Source of the DNA: Periplaneta americana
Taxonomy: Eukaryota; Arthropoda; Insecta; Blattodea; Blattidae
DNA length: 64,000 nt
Direction of reading: 5' to 3'
Assembly (NCBI RefSeq): GCF_040183065.1
Contig: NC_091131.1
Span: forward strand, 98,828,330 to 98,892,329
The translations under genes were made by a program, and so were the position numbers. The notes under the pieces were generated by a model, which did no database searches, was not told the origin of the DNA, and saw only the letters and a program-made list of their open reading frames with translations. Of the stretch, positions 55,343 through 64,000 are shown piece after piece (positions within the stretch are counted from its first letter, which is position 1; every line of letters starts with the position of its first letter).

Positions 55343-55578
55343 AAATTATTGGGGATTTTGTGGATCATACATTTTAATAATTGCTCATGGTTTATGTTCT
55401 TCTGGTTTATTTTGCTTGGCTAATATTTCTTACGAGCGTTTAAGTAGACGAAGATTATTAATTAATAAGGGTTTAATAGGATTTATACCAAGAATAACTA
55501 TATGATGATTTTTGTTAAGATCTTGTAATATAGCTGCTCCGCCTTCATTAAATTTACTGGGTGAAATTAGACTATTAA
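55343..55578 (+). pseudogene. ND4: Nuclear mitochondrial insertion (NUMT): ND4 fragment
   Basis: In one open frame under the invertebrate mitochondrial code the + strand reads [52 protein letters not shown] and NMAAPPSLNLLGEISLL. This is a highly conserved internal part of NADH dehydrogenase subunit 4 (complex I, inner mitochondrial membrane). AGA codons must be Ser and the TGA-TGA pair Trp-Trp (the conserved WW) for it to make sense; under the nuclear code it stops there. About 78 codons without frameshift suggests a recent transfer. Both edges fall inside a Penelope-like ORF. Confidence 0.85.
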
Positions 55579-55790
55579 AATGTTGCTATAGGTGTGGTTG
55601 GCGTTTGTGATGTGTTCTGCGTATGTGGAAGTATTGTGTAATTTCGTTATGGCTGTAATGTGTTCTTTGTAACTTGTTTGAAATGATCTGCCCGTCTGTC
55701 CGATGTAAAAGTTGTTGCAGGTATTGCATGTGAGTTTGTATACACCTGTTAGGTTATATAACTCCAAGACATAAAGACAGCCATTTCTAT
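55579..55790 (-). mobile_element. Penelope-like element, GIY-YIG endonuclease part
   Basis: The minus strand encodes NGCLYVLELYNLTGVYKLTC, NTCNNFYIGQTGRSF, SYKEH and HITNANHTYSNI. This is the GIY-YIG nuclease domain of Penelope-like retroelements: GVY for GIY, YIG, the Arg of GRSF, the KEH motif and the late His/Asn (NH). At 'YSNI' it is cut by the ND4 insert, and the ORF resumes at 55342 with 'PDIEI'. The RT domain upstream is absent (5' truncation near 55790). Confidence 0.75.
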
Positions 55791-56168
55791 GAGCAGTGGC
55801 GAGCCGCTGCACTCTGAATGCTGGTATACGTCGGCGTCGTAAACGAGTTCTAATTATGAAGCTACCAGGGGGCAGGCATACCCATGCTCAGTTTGGTCAG
55901 CTACTGAGCATTGCGTCATGTGGAACACACTTCACTGCAAGTGAAACTGCTTGCCTCTTAATTCTCACAACACGAGTTATTGTTTCGGGATCAAGTAATA
56001 AAATACATCTGATGATGTCATTGTTCTGTTTGGTTCTGCAGCGGAAGGAATGCAAATGAGAGATGCCGGTAAAAATAAATACATTCTCAAAACAGTTAAA
56101 GAATATGAAATTGTTTAATAAGGAACAAATAGTATTGCACCAAACTTTAAACATTAAACATTAATATA
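55791..56168. other. Unassigned; possible hAT terminus at 55794
   Basis: CAGTGGCGAGCCGCTGC at 55794 looks like a hAT end, but I found no inverted partner within 2 kb. An 85-residue minus-strand ORF (55897-56154) has no known domain. Confidence 0.3.
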
Positions 56169-56430
56169 ATAATATTGAATTGGGCTAACCGTCTATACTT
56201 ATCTAGTTTATATTTGAATTGAACATTAACGTTTTCGGCACTTATGTGCCATTTTCAAATGCATGGAATTGCCTTCTTACATATTCAAATAGATACACCT
56301 TATATGTGTGAAATATGTAAGAAGGCAATTCCATGCATTTGAAAATGGCACATAAGTGCCGAAAACGTTAATGTTCAATTCAAATATAAACTAGATAAGT
56401 ATAGACGTTTAGCCCAATTCAATATTATTC
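56169..56430. mobile_element. Near-perfect inverted repeat (Penelope-like ends?)
   Basis: Arms of about 116 bp (56169-56284 and 56312-56430) are about 97% identical around a 27-bp loop. They include GGCACTTATGTGCCATTTTC, ATGCATGGAATTGCCTTC and AACGTTTTCGGCAC. The string AATGGCACATAAGTGCCGAA followed by AACGTTAA resembles the 'GAAGATGGCxCxTAxGxGCCGAAACGTT' ends of Penelope-like elements. So this may be two PLE ends head-to-head. Confidence 0.6.
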
Positions 56431-56995
56431 TATTACAACGTGCTTATCGGAGAATCATACAAAATGAAAATATTAAACATTAAGTTAATATAGATCATGA
56501 ACATTGTCTACGATTATTTCAACTTTACATTCTTTTGTATTTTCAGTTTACAAAATCTAACATACTATACTACATTTAGAAAACTGCTCCATAATTGAAG
56601 ACCTCCCGGGAAGACCTTTGTAACATCAAGTAATTGAAATACGTGATTTAGGTGGGAAGAGTAATTTTGAAGATTTCATATTTATAACAATTAATTATTG
56701 CATTCAATAACTGAATAAACTTGTATGCTTGATTAGTCGAATTGTTTTGCCAGTAATTATAATAAAATATGTCCCTGAAAGTATTATTCTTTCTTCTGAA
56801 AAATTATAGTTTTGTTGGTTACATTCTTATTCTTGGCAGGTCTTCATCTGTACATTTACTTGATAATTTTTCTCATTTTATTTCTCTCTCTTTTCTCGTC
56901 ATCCAGATTTTGTGCTACCCTATTAAGATGTTGTCGCACTCGTATGTATGTCCTTGTTCTAACAAAACAGTTGACAGCTTCGCGCGGTATTTTTT
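56431..56995. other. Unassigned AT-rich sequence
   Basis: No gene is recognised; it could contain the 3' part of the P-like transposon downstream of the exon at 56998. Confidence 0.35.
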
Positions 56996-56997
56996 CA

Positions 56998-57521
56998 TCA
57001 ACTGCGTAACGAAATAACGGTTGATTTTTTAAACTTGTCTAGATCTTTATCTTTTGCTTTCATTAAGGAAATAACATCATTCAAAATTCCTTCATCACAA
57101 TTAAAATTTTGGGCCCATTTCCTTGAAGTGCTTATGTCCGGTAACGGATATTTAAGTTGATTGCGTAAATATCGGTATGCCTTTGCACTAACACATTTCA
57201 ATGGAATTGCAGAAGCGATGTCTTCTGCTGACCAATGACCTTTACTTTTCCTCCCTAAGACGCAACTGATTTGGCCCTGAGTAAAAAAATTGGAGAATAC
57301 TTCTTTTATCTCGTTTTGATTTGAATTGGCTGCTTCTAGTTGCTTCCTTAATGAATATTTTTGTTCAACCATTTCAGACTTGGCCAAAACTTCGGTTAAT
57401 TTAGCTTCAAGCTGCTGGACTCGCTCCTGCAATTGTTTAACTGTTTCCTAAGAAAATGATTGAAATTCTTTTAATGAAACAGATTCATAATTTGTGTCAC
57501 TTAGCTGCGCATTTCAGGATG
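56998..57521 (-). pseudogene. P-element/THAP9-like transposase exon
   Basis: The minus strand begins after a TTTTATTTCAG splice acceptor at about 57522. A decayed THAP-linker stretch (SDTNYESVSLKEF) with a stop follows, then an open frame of 144 residues. ETVKQLQERVQQLEAKLTEV is a leucine-zipper coiled coil. It is followed by FFTQGQISCVLGRKSKGHWS, EDIASAIPLKCVSAKAYRYL, RNQLKYPLPDISTSRKWAQN and the end MKAKDKDLDKFKKS. 'W..EDI..A..L...S.KAY..LR..L..PLPS.STLRRW' is the helix-turn-helix/zipper region between THAP and the catalytic domain of P-element and THAP9 transposases. The catalytic RNase H-like part is not seen in this frame. Confidence 0.65.
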
Positions 57522-58235
57522 GTCTGAAATAAAAGAAAAGCAACCTATAGGCCTATAATTTGGAAGTGCGCTAAAACCTATGTACGCCTAATTACTAATT
57601 AAAAATAAACAACTTTTCATTACACTGTTTTAAAAATTTCAATTTATTACTTATCATTGCATTGAAAAGGAACTGCAACATCTGACGAAATGAAGAAAAA
57701 ATAGAAGAGGATGTGAATGTTTTGTTGCCTGAGCTAAATATGACAAAATACTATACAATACAAAGTTTTTTAAAAACAAAAATATTTGTGTATACTTTCT
57801 GTTTACAAGTAACTTTTAAATTAAATGTGATGTTAATTAGGATATCTTATTCTGGTTGGATGGCTTGTTGAAACAGTTTCCGCACGAGATTTTGTTTATT
57901 GCTTTTGTTTACCCTATCTTCCCTTTCGGTGCTTTTGATGACTGAAGTTGTCGGAAGGTTCAAAGTAGTAAGTGCCACCCTCACTTTTAAATTTCAAATG
58001 GCACCCCTATATTTTTATACTTATATATGAAAGAGCATTCAATTATTTATACACCTCATTCATTTCACATTTTTTATTTTATATCGTTGCCGGCAACCTC
58101 TATTGTTGTTATTGTTGATTAGAGCTGAAGTTACAAATACCATTGAAAATTTCTTCTAATAGCTGTATTCGTGTATTAAATTATTATAAAATGGTTAACC
58201 CTTGTCATTATAAAACGAAAATTAAATATTATGAA
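57522..58235. other. Unassigned; probable upstream intron of the P-like gene
   Basis: No clear coding block. A minus-strand segment at 57870-57960 reads STEREDRVNKSNKQN, then LVRKLFQQ, possibly another decayed exon. Confidence 0.3.
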
Positions 58236-60405
58236 TTAAAAATTTGATAGGTACACAAATGACCCTAAGAAATTCTGGCAAGTTATAAACGAAGCTACAC
58301 ATGTAAACATATTAAATAAACAGCCAATGACGGAGTTAAAGAACAAAAAGGATGAAATATTAAATTGCAGAAAAAAAATTTGAAACAAATTGAATAATTA
58401 TTTTTTAGAGATAGGACACAAATTCGGAAGTGAATCCCGAAAAGACGAAGTATATGATTATATCTCGTGACCAGATTATTGTACGAAATGGAACTATAAA
58501 AATTGGAGATTTATCCTTCGAAGAGGTGGAAAAATTCAAATATCTTGGAGCAACAGTAACAAATATAAATGACACTCGGGAGGAAATTAAACGCAGAATA
58601 AACATGGGAAATGCCTGTTATTATTCGGTTGAGAAGCTTTCGTCATCTAGTCTTCTGTCAAAAAGTCTGAAAGTTAGAATTTATAAAACAGTTATATAAC
58701 CGGTTGTTCTGTATGGTTGTGAAACTTGGACTCTCACTTTGAGAGAGGAACAGAGATTAAGGGTGTCTGAGAGTAAGGTTCTTAGGAAAATATTTGGGGC
58801 TAAGAGGAATGAAGTTACAGGAGAATGGAGAAAGTTGCACAACGCAGAGCTGCACGCATTGTATTCTTCACCTGACATAATTAGGAACATTAAATCCAGA
58901 CGTTTGAGATGGGCAGGGCATGTAGCACGTATGGGCGAATCCAGAAATGCATATAGAGTGTTAGTTGGGAGGCCGGAGGGAAAAAGACCTTTGGGGAGGC
59001 CGAGACGTAGGTGGGAAGATAATATTAAAATGGATTTGAGGGAGGTAGGATATGATGATAGAGACTGGATTAATCTTGCTCAGGATAGGGACCAATGGCG
59101 GGCTTATGTGAGGGCGGCAATGAACCTACGGGTTCCTTAAAAGCCAGTAAGTAACTAAGGACACAAATTTTCTTGTAAAATTAATACGTCGAATTTTAAA
59201 TCTTCTATTTATAATGGGCACAAAATGAACATTTAATTTCCATGTTTCTTTCCCCTGTAACTGAAGATGAAATTATTAATTTGGTTAAGATCTAAAAAAA
59301 AATAATGTTGCTCCTGGCATAGATGGAATTAAGAATAATACTTTCGAGATTATTGTCAAATATACATGAAAACCAGTGCGTCATGTTTCTAACTTAAGTT
59401 TTGCGCAAGGTATATTCCCAGATGTTTTGAAATGTGCCATATTAATTCGAATATACAAATCTGACGATGAAAATAATTTAAATAACTATAGACATATATC
59501 CTTACTGCCAAAATTTCCAAATTGCTTGAAAATATTTAAAATATAGGTTAATAAATTATTTATAAAACACATACAATCCCCTGTAAAAATCAGTTTGGTG
59601 TTCTTAATAATATTTCTGCTGATGATGGTCCTATTAATGTTACTGGAAAAATTAACAACGGCCTAGATATCAGAAATAAATGTTCCGGTATTTTATTGGA
59701 TCTGCGGGAAGCTTTTGACACTATCAATCATAATTTACTTTTGGGCAAATTACATACTATTGGAGTTAGAGGTATAGTTTTAAAATTATTCCAATAACAT
59801 TTTGGGAACAGAAGAAAAATAACCAAAACTGAAGATCAAATTAGTGAATATAAATATATTTACATAGGTGAACCGCAAGGAACAATTTTGAGACCTTTTG
59901 TTTCTATTTTATATTAATGACTTCCTCAATACAAGCTCAAAAAAATTAATGGATTTCTGTATTATTTTATTTTATTAAAATATTTTCATAGAAATTTTAA
60001 TAACTTTGAAAGGTATATACATAAATATAGAACTAAAAATATGAATTCTCTGCGATTTTCTGAACCAAAATGTAAAACCAATGCAGCTTTTTATCATAGC
60101 ATGAATCAAGGTCCAAGATTATTAAACAAATTTTATTCCAATAATATTTCAACCACGAATCCTCTCCAAATTAATAAAACAAAATAGAAAAATTTGTATT
60201 GGATTTATAGTTTGGGTTTAAACATATTAAACACTATTTAATCTGTATTCGTTCTCAATTTTAAATTTATTTTTATCTGTATTTGAATCCCCTTCTGAGC
60301 ATGAGTCTTACTCATTCAGGAGTGGACTGGTTTATCTTTCATTGTATTTATTATTTTGTATTCATTTCAAACTTACTAGCAATAATAAATAAATAAATAA
60401 ATTTA
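58236..60405 (+). mobile_element. Older Jockey/CR1-like LINE (family D), split by an RTE
   Basis: Across several frames the + strand gives NDPKKFWQVINEATHVN and NNYFLEIGHKF, then (after the RTE insert) SCKINTSNFKSSIYN. It continues NNVAPGIDGIKNNTFEII, FAQGIFPDVLKCAILIRIYK, NNYRHISLLPKFSK, LLDLREAFDTINHNLLLGKL and IYIGEPQGTILRP. Finally come LRFSEPKCKTNAAFYH and GPRLLNKFYSN. These are RT motifs in order: NxAPGxDGI, IPI.K, NYRPISLL, DLxKAFDTINHxLL (catalytic Asp), GVPQGTILGP. The YADD box is lost in a deletion at about 59960. The 3' end has a GAGCATGAGTCTTACTC hairpin and an (AAAT)n tail (60389-60402). Confidence 0.75.
58425..59157 (+). mobile_element. RTE-like LINE (family A), 5'-truncated copy 5
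   Basis: The + strand encodes NPEKTKYMIISRDQ, EKFKYLGATVTNIND and YYSVEKLSSSSLLSKSLKVR. A single TAA follows (VI-stop at about 58697, where intact copies read VILPVVLYG). It resumes [56 protein letters not shown] and AMNLRVP, with a stop at 59138. The tail is AGTAAGTAA. An exact 12-bp duplication AGGACACAAATT is at 58413-58424 and 59158-59169. The insertion lies inside the older LINE's coding region. Confidence 0.9.
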
Positions 60406-61379
60406 CAGAGTGAACCAGCCACGCTGCTCATTTGATACTCAAATTTATTAATATTACTATATCCTCTTTTTTCATACTTTTGTATTATTTTATTCTATTT
60501 CTATTGTTATATATTCTGTATTTTGTATATATAATTTTAGATTTGCAATATGTAAATTAGCAATGGAAAAAAATTATAAGTTTCATTAAATTTTTGTACA
60601 TTATTGATCGTAATGCAATAGAACTTCCATCCGTTCTCTTCGTAAGTAAATAAGAAAACAAGATAATAAAATAACTCTACTACTGAATCGCCACATGGCC
60701 CAGTGCTTGAGAGAGAATGGTGTTACTTCATTTCCGGTTCGACTAATTTCTTCAAATGGAAACTCTGCGCAGACTCATCAGTCGGCGTACCATTTGACAA
60801 GATCCCCAGTCAGTCTTCCTTAATACCTTCCTCTCCATTAGCCCGACACTAATGAACGCAGAATTAAACAATAGGTTCCTATATTTGACAAAAGCTTTGA
60901 CATCTGAGATAATTGTATTGTGCTTAATAATTTAAGCACAAGCACAAGCAACCCCAGGTAACCGTCAGAAATCCATTTCAGCCCACAAAGGCTGGGCTAC
61001 AGATCCCAATGCACGTTATTTCCTCGCTACAGCCTTCTCGTGTATCAAAGTCGAGGATGGAATCTGAACTACCTGCAATCTACAGGCTGTTTGGCTGTAA
61101 ATGAATTGAATTTTGCGCACTCTAATACCAATCCTTGTGGAAATTATCTTCACATAATGTCATTAATTAGAACGATTCATATACTGGTGTAGAAACACTA
61201 AAATTACTGAGATCTCAACATATGTAATTATAGCAACATAGTAGAAATGAACATTTATTTTTCCTAACGTTAATCTCATATATGTCGTCGATATGTAACA
61301 ATATGATTTTGTATTTCTCTTAAACAAAGGTAAGAAGTTTCAGTTGAACATTGACTTCATTCGTGATGTTTCCCTTACT
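60406..61379. other. Unassigned
   Basis: No gene is recognised. Confidence 0.4.
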
Positions 61380-61700
61380 GCTATCAGAAGACAGGTATTT
61401 TGAGTAGTGCGAGGAATTCGCTCACCAAGAGCGACCAATGTGCTGGGGTTATTGTCATGATTAAGAACTAATTCTGTCCTTGCCACAAATTGGGTCTTTT
61501 TCGTCGGACTGCATCACGAAGACGTCGAAGAATTGCAACATGCGTCTCCTTACTGACAGTTCGACCCTCAGGAATAAACTCGAAATGTATATCAAAGAAT
61601 ATTTCAAGCATTACTTTCCCCTTTGATCGGTCGGCACAGAGTCTATACCCCTGGAGAGTAGGCCACATATCACACGGACAAGGCAGAGAAGTTGCCTGCA
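61380..61700 (-). pseudogene. mariner/SETMAR-type transposase fragment
   Basis: The minus strand encodes SKGKVMLEIFFDIHFEFIPE, GRTVSKETHVAILRRLRDAV and RRKRPNLWQGQN, a stop, then LNHDNNPSTLVALGER. This is the mariner catalytic core: 'K.M..VFFDxxGxVxxEFLPxGxTVNxxxYxxVLxRLRxAIRRKRPxLW...W.LHHDNAPAHTS'. The first catalytic Asp (FFD) and the second (HDN) are visible. The third block is missing and there is one in-frame stop, so the copy is dead. Confidence 0.75.
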
Positions 61701-62300
61701 GAGCATGGCGTTGTCACTTGAAGTTCGGGTAGGCCTACTTACTAACTCTACTAGTATATAATTATTATTAGAGCTTGAATGCTTGGCAAAATGCCTTTTT
61801 TATTGGGTGAAAATAAATCATTATTTCCATAGACATAAATGTGATTTGGAGTAAATCAAAGCGATAGGGCCAATTTTTATTTTGCCTATTTTGCCTTTTT
61901 AAGGTGTTTCTTACTAATAAATACCTCTTTTGCCACTTTAAAAGAATAGTTCTTGTTAATTCGCAATTTTCTAATTAATTATAATGTAATGTGTATGAAA
62001 TTTAAATACTTGAAACAATGACAAACTTACTAAAATAGTAAATAAAATAAATTTATTTCGGCGCTTAATCTGCTAATAATCGTGCTTTCATACTATTGGT
62101 GTAATATGAATAATGATCAACAATTCACAGTTACAAATATAATACTGTCATATCTTCACGGTACGAACAATCAGCTTTATAATTTTAAATACTAAACTCG
62201 TTCTCAGAGAAGTTGTCACGTAGCATTTTCAATTGTTTGCTTTCATATTTTCAAACCTTACTGTTACAATTTTGTGCTACACGTGTTTATTATTGTAGGA
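61701..62300. other. Unassigned; TTTTGCC-rich
   Basis: Short strings TTTTGCCTTTTT recur near 61785 and 61885-61905 and again at 62590-62660, on both sides of the BED-finger exon. They may be subterminal repeats of a hAT element. Confidence 0.35.
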
Positions 62301-62369
62301 GAAAGAAATATGAGTGAGGAACAGTCAATTATTGTTGGGTAACAGAAGGTATAAGATCGGTTAGCTAGA

Positions 62370-62505
62370 ATGTCTAAATTCAGTAAACCATTGAAAAGCA
62401 ACCTTCATGCTTACTTTAGTGAATTTGGTGCCCACGTGTTTCCAACCATATGTTTTGTTATGTAAGGTTTGTCAAAAGACAGTTAATCACGAAAAAAGTA
62501 TTTTA
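62370..62505 (+). pseudogene. BED-type finger exon of a hAT/CGGBP1-like transposase
   Basis: An ATG at 62370 opens MSKFSKPLKSNLHAYFSEFG, AHVFPT, and after a one-base frame change CKVCQKTVNHEKS. 'K....L..Y...FG..VF.T....LFCKxCxxxVxxxKxxx..H' is the BED-like finger shared by hAT transposases and CGGBP1-like proteins; the two Cys of the finger are present, the His pair is not. A stop follows at 62466 in the first frame. Confidence 0.5.
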
Positions 62506-62718
62506 TAAGTTAACATAATATGTAATCTACGAAGTAAATATGAGAGTTATGTTGATATAATTTAAAGTTATTGTCAAAATATATTATGTCTTTTTAAAAT
62601 GTATAATGCCTTTTCAAAGATAATTGTGGCTTTTTTACATTTTTATTGCCTTTTTTGCCTGCATATTATAACTGTTATAAATACCTAAACATCCGGGCTT
62701 TAATAATTATATAAAACC

Positions 62719-62975
62719 AGTCACCGACGTAGCTCAGTAGGCTGAGGCGCTTGCCTGACGATCTTGAGGTGAGCGAGTTCAATTTCCGCTTGTGTTATTA
62801 CCTGGTTGGGTTTTTTCCGAGGTTTTCCCAAACCGTAACAAAAATTTCAGGAAATCAATGTCGAATCCTCGACCTCATCGCGCCAAATATCATCTCGCTA
62901 GCACCAATTCCATCGATGCTAAATAACGTCGTAGTTGATATAACATCGTTGAATAACCAAGTAAAAAAGTAGGCC
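62719..62975 (+). mobile_element. tRNA-derived SINE III-related copy
   Basis: The head has GACGTAGCTCAGTAGGCTGA (good A-box) and GAGCGAGTTCAATTTCCGC (B-box). The body is TTACCTGGTTGGGTTTTTTC, CGAGGTTTTCCC, and the 3' end is AACATCGTTGAATAACCAAG. It shares the ATTACCTGGTTG core with the SINE at 26228 and the TTTTCCGxGGTTTTCCC block with SINE II. Confidence 0.7.
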
Positions 62976-64000
62976 TATCTAAAACAATAAATTAATAAGT
63001 TATCGGTGACATTTTGCATCATTATTTTACACTGTTATTAGAAATTAATTTATTGTACCTCCCTGTTCCAGTGTCAATGCATATTTTAGGCTAATAAGTA
63101 GTATATATCGTTTGACCATAGGTTACCTATATATTGGTTGCTTGATCATTCTCCTCTGCTGAGACATGTGAACGTAATGCCTGCAATCAACTGGTAGTCC
63201 TTGGCCCTTCATGCCTGTCGCGTCACGAAAACAAATGTTCCATGTATCAGTAATGTCAGCATGCCTTTTCATTTAGTGGAAAGGATTGTTTTATACATTG
63301 TAAGTTTATTACATAGCCATTCTCAGCTTTTATTAATTTAAAATAAGCTGTGCAAGACATTTCTGTCTCTTTAAATGTCCATTTCCATCGCCTGAATCTG
63401 AACAGTAAGCATTAGAAAATAATGAGAAACATATTAAATTTCTCAGTTTTAATATTAATTTTTTATATGTGTGAAAAAATAAGAAGTAATTGAACATTTT
63501 ATTTCCACCAGAGGACGACTTATTGTAGCAAAAGTCCAAGAGCAACACCGTGCTAGTAAACATTCATTGCTTTCCCAGAAGGTGTCCATGTATATAGACA
63601 ATTATCTAGGTCAATAATACCGCTCTAGATACGCGCTAGTCCACCACTACTAACTGCGGTGTACCACCGAGCCGATTATCCGGTGATTTAATACTGGACT
63701 TCCGGCATATACAGTCTCCACCCTTTGCTCATATCCAAAGGCGATAAATACGTACACGAGGCAGAATTTTGAGGAACTCTAAAAGAAGTACAATTTTATC
63801 CCAAATGATGGTGAAATTTCAGAGGCAGAGGAACTGGTCGTATGCCTCATTTACGTTGAATACCAGTATAAATATAATGCTATGCGGATTGTATTACTTT
63901 CTGCTCTGATAGTGGTACTTTGTTCTCTATGTAGCGTGCAGATAATTCCTGTGGAGTGTGAAATCTGATGATCGGTCCATTGTGTGTAGTCGGCTGTAAT
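62976..64000. other. Unassigned
   Basis: No gene is recognised to the end of the window. Confidence 0.4.

Noticed and set aside
56769-57017. + strand ORF of 82 residues
   Set aside because: Overlaps the minus-strand P-like transposase exon and has no domain.
55794-57960. CAGTGGCGAGCC at 55794 as a hAT left end
   Set aside because: No inverted partner or 8-bp duplication found downstream.

Overview
The window is eukaryotic nuclear DNA that is AT-rich and intron- or intergenic-like. The most likely source is an insect, probably a cockroach (Blattodea; Periplaneta-like). This is an inference from three things. Tetranucleotide (ATGT)n arrays, tRNA-derived SINEs and an RTE-like LINE whose C-terminus carries the motif RWAGHVARMGESRNAYRVL are of a kind I associate with cockroach assemblies. 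A mitochondrial ND4 fragment reads correctly only with the invertebrate mitochondrial code (AGA = Ser, TGA = Trp). I see no bacterial operons, rRNA, CRISPR or intact long host ORF.

Only one segment looks like a host coding exon: 15809-16033. It has a pyrimidine-rich 3' splice site, an ATG, a signal peptide, a Thr/Ser/Gln-rich stretch and a GTGAGT donor. It would be the first coding exon of a secreted or membrane protein on the + strand, with the rest of the gene outside the window or in exons I could not recognise.

Nearly everything else I can name is transposable elements in various stages of decay. By region: 0-10 kb holds a hAT element (576-1402), a mariner remnant (~1870-2190), a P-like/THAP element (2832-3696), a Mutator-like foldback element with tandem-repeat arms and a FLYWCH-type finger (5937-6818), a piggyBac-type MITE (8469-8680), a LINE C-terminus (8697-9224) and an RTE copy with a 12-bp target duplication (9371-9991). 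10-22 kb holds hairpin MITEs (10641-10919; paired 11770-12010 and 13823-14060), the host exon, tRNA-SINEs and LINE fragments. 22-33 kb holds a palindromic element carrying a mariner (23420-24085) beside a hAT (24105-25000), an ORF1 remnant (26880-27640), a hAT with transposase remnants inside another palindrome (27811-29375) and a 2.7-kb long-inverted-repeat structure (29422-32160) with a SINE at its edge. 33-46 kb holds LINE/SINE/microsatellite junctions, an RTE that kept its endonuclease but lost its RT (35562-36372), a long-TIR mariner-like element (36721-37699), a three-level nest of piggyBac > pogo > hAT (39495-42113), an ORF1-only retroelement and a mariner nested in a pogo-like element. 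46-64 kb holds a TTGGACC-repeat transposon (48049-49624), an RTE copy, a long polypyrimidine minisatellite (51905-53575), a Penelope-like element split by a mitochondrial ND4 insertion (55086-55790), a P-element/THAP9-like transposase exon (56998-57521), an RTE inserted into an older LINE (58236-60405), a SETMAR-type mariner remnant and a BED-finger hAT exon.

Many insertions can be ordered from target-site duplications and nesting, so the window reads as a layered history of transposition. Searches were not possible, so all family names rest on motifs, termini and target-duplication lengths seen here.
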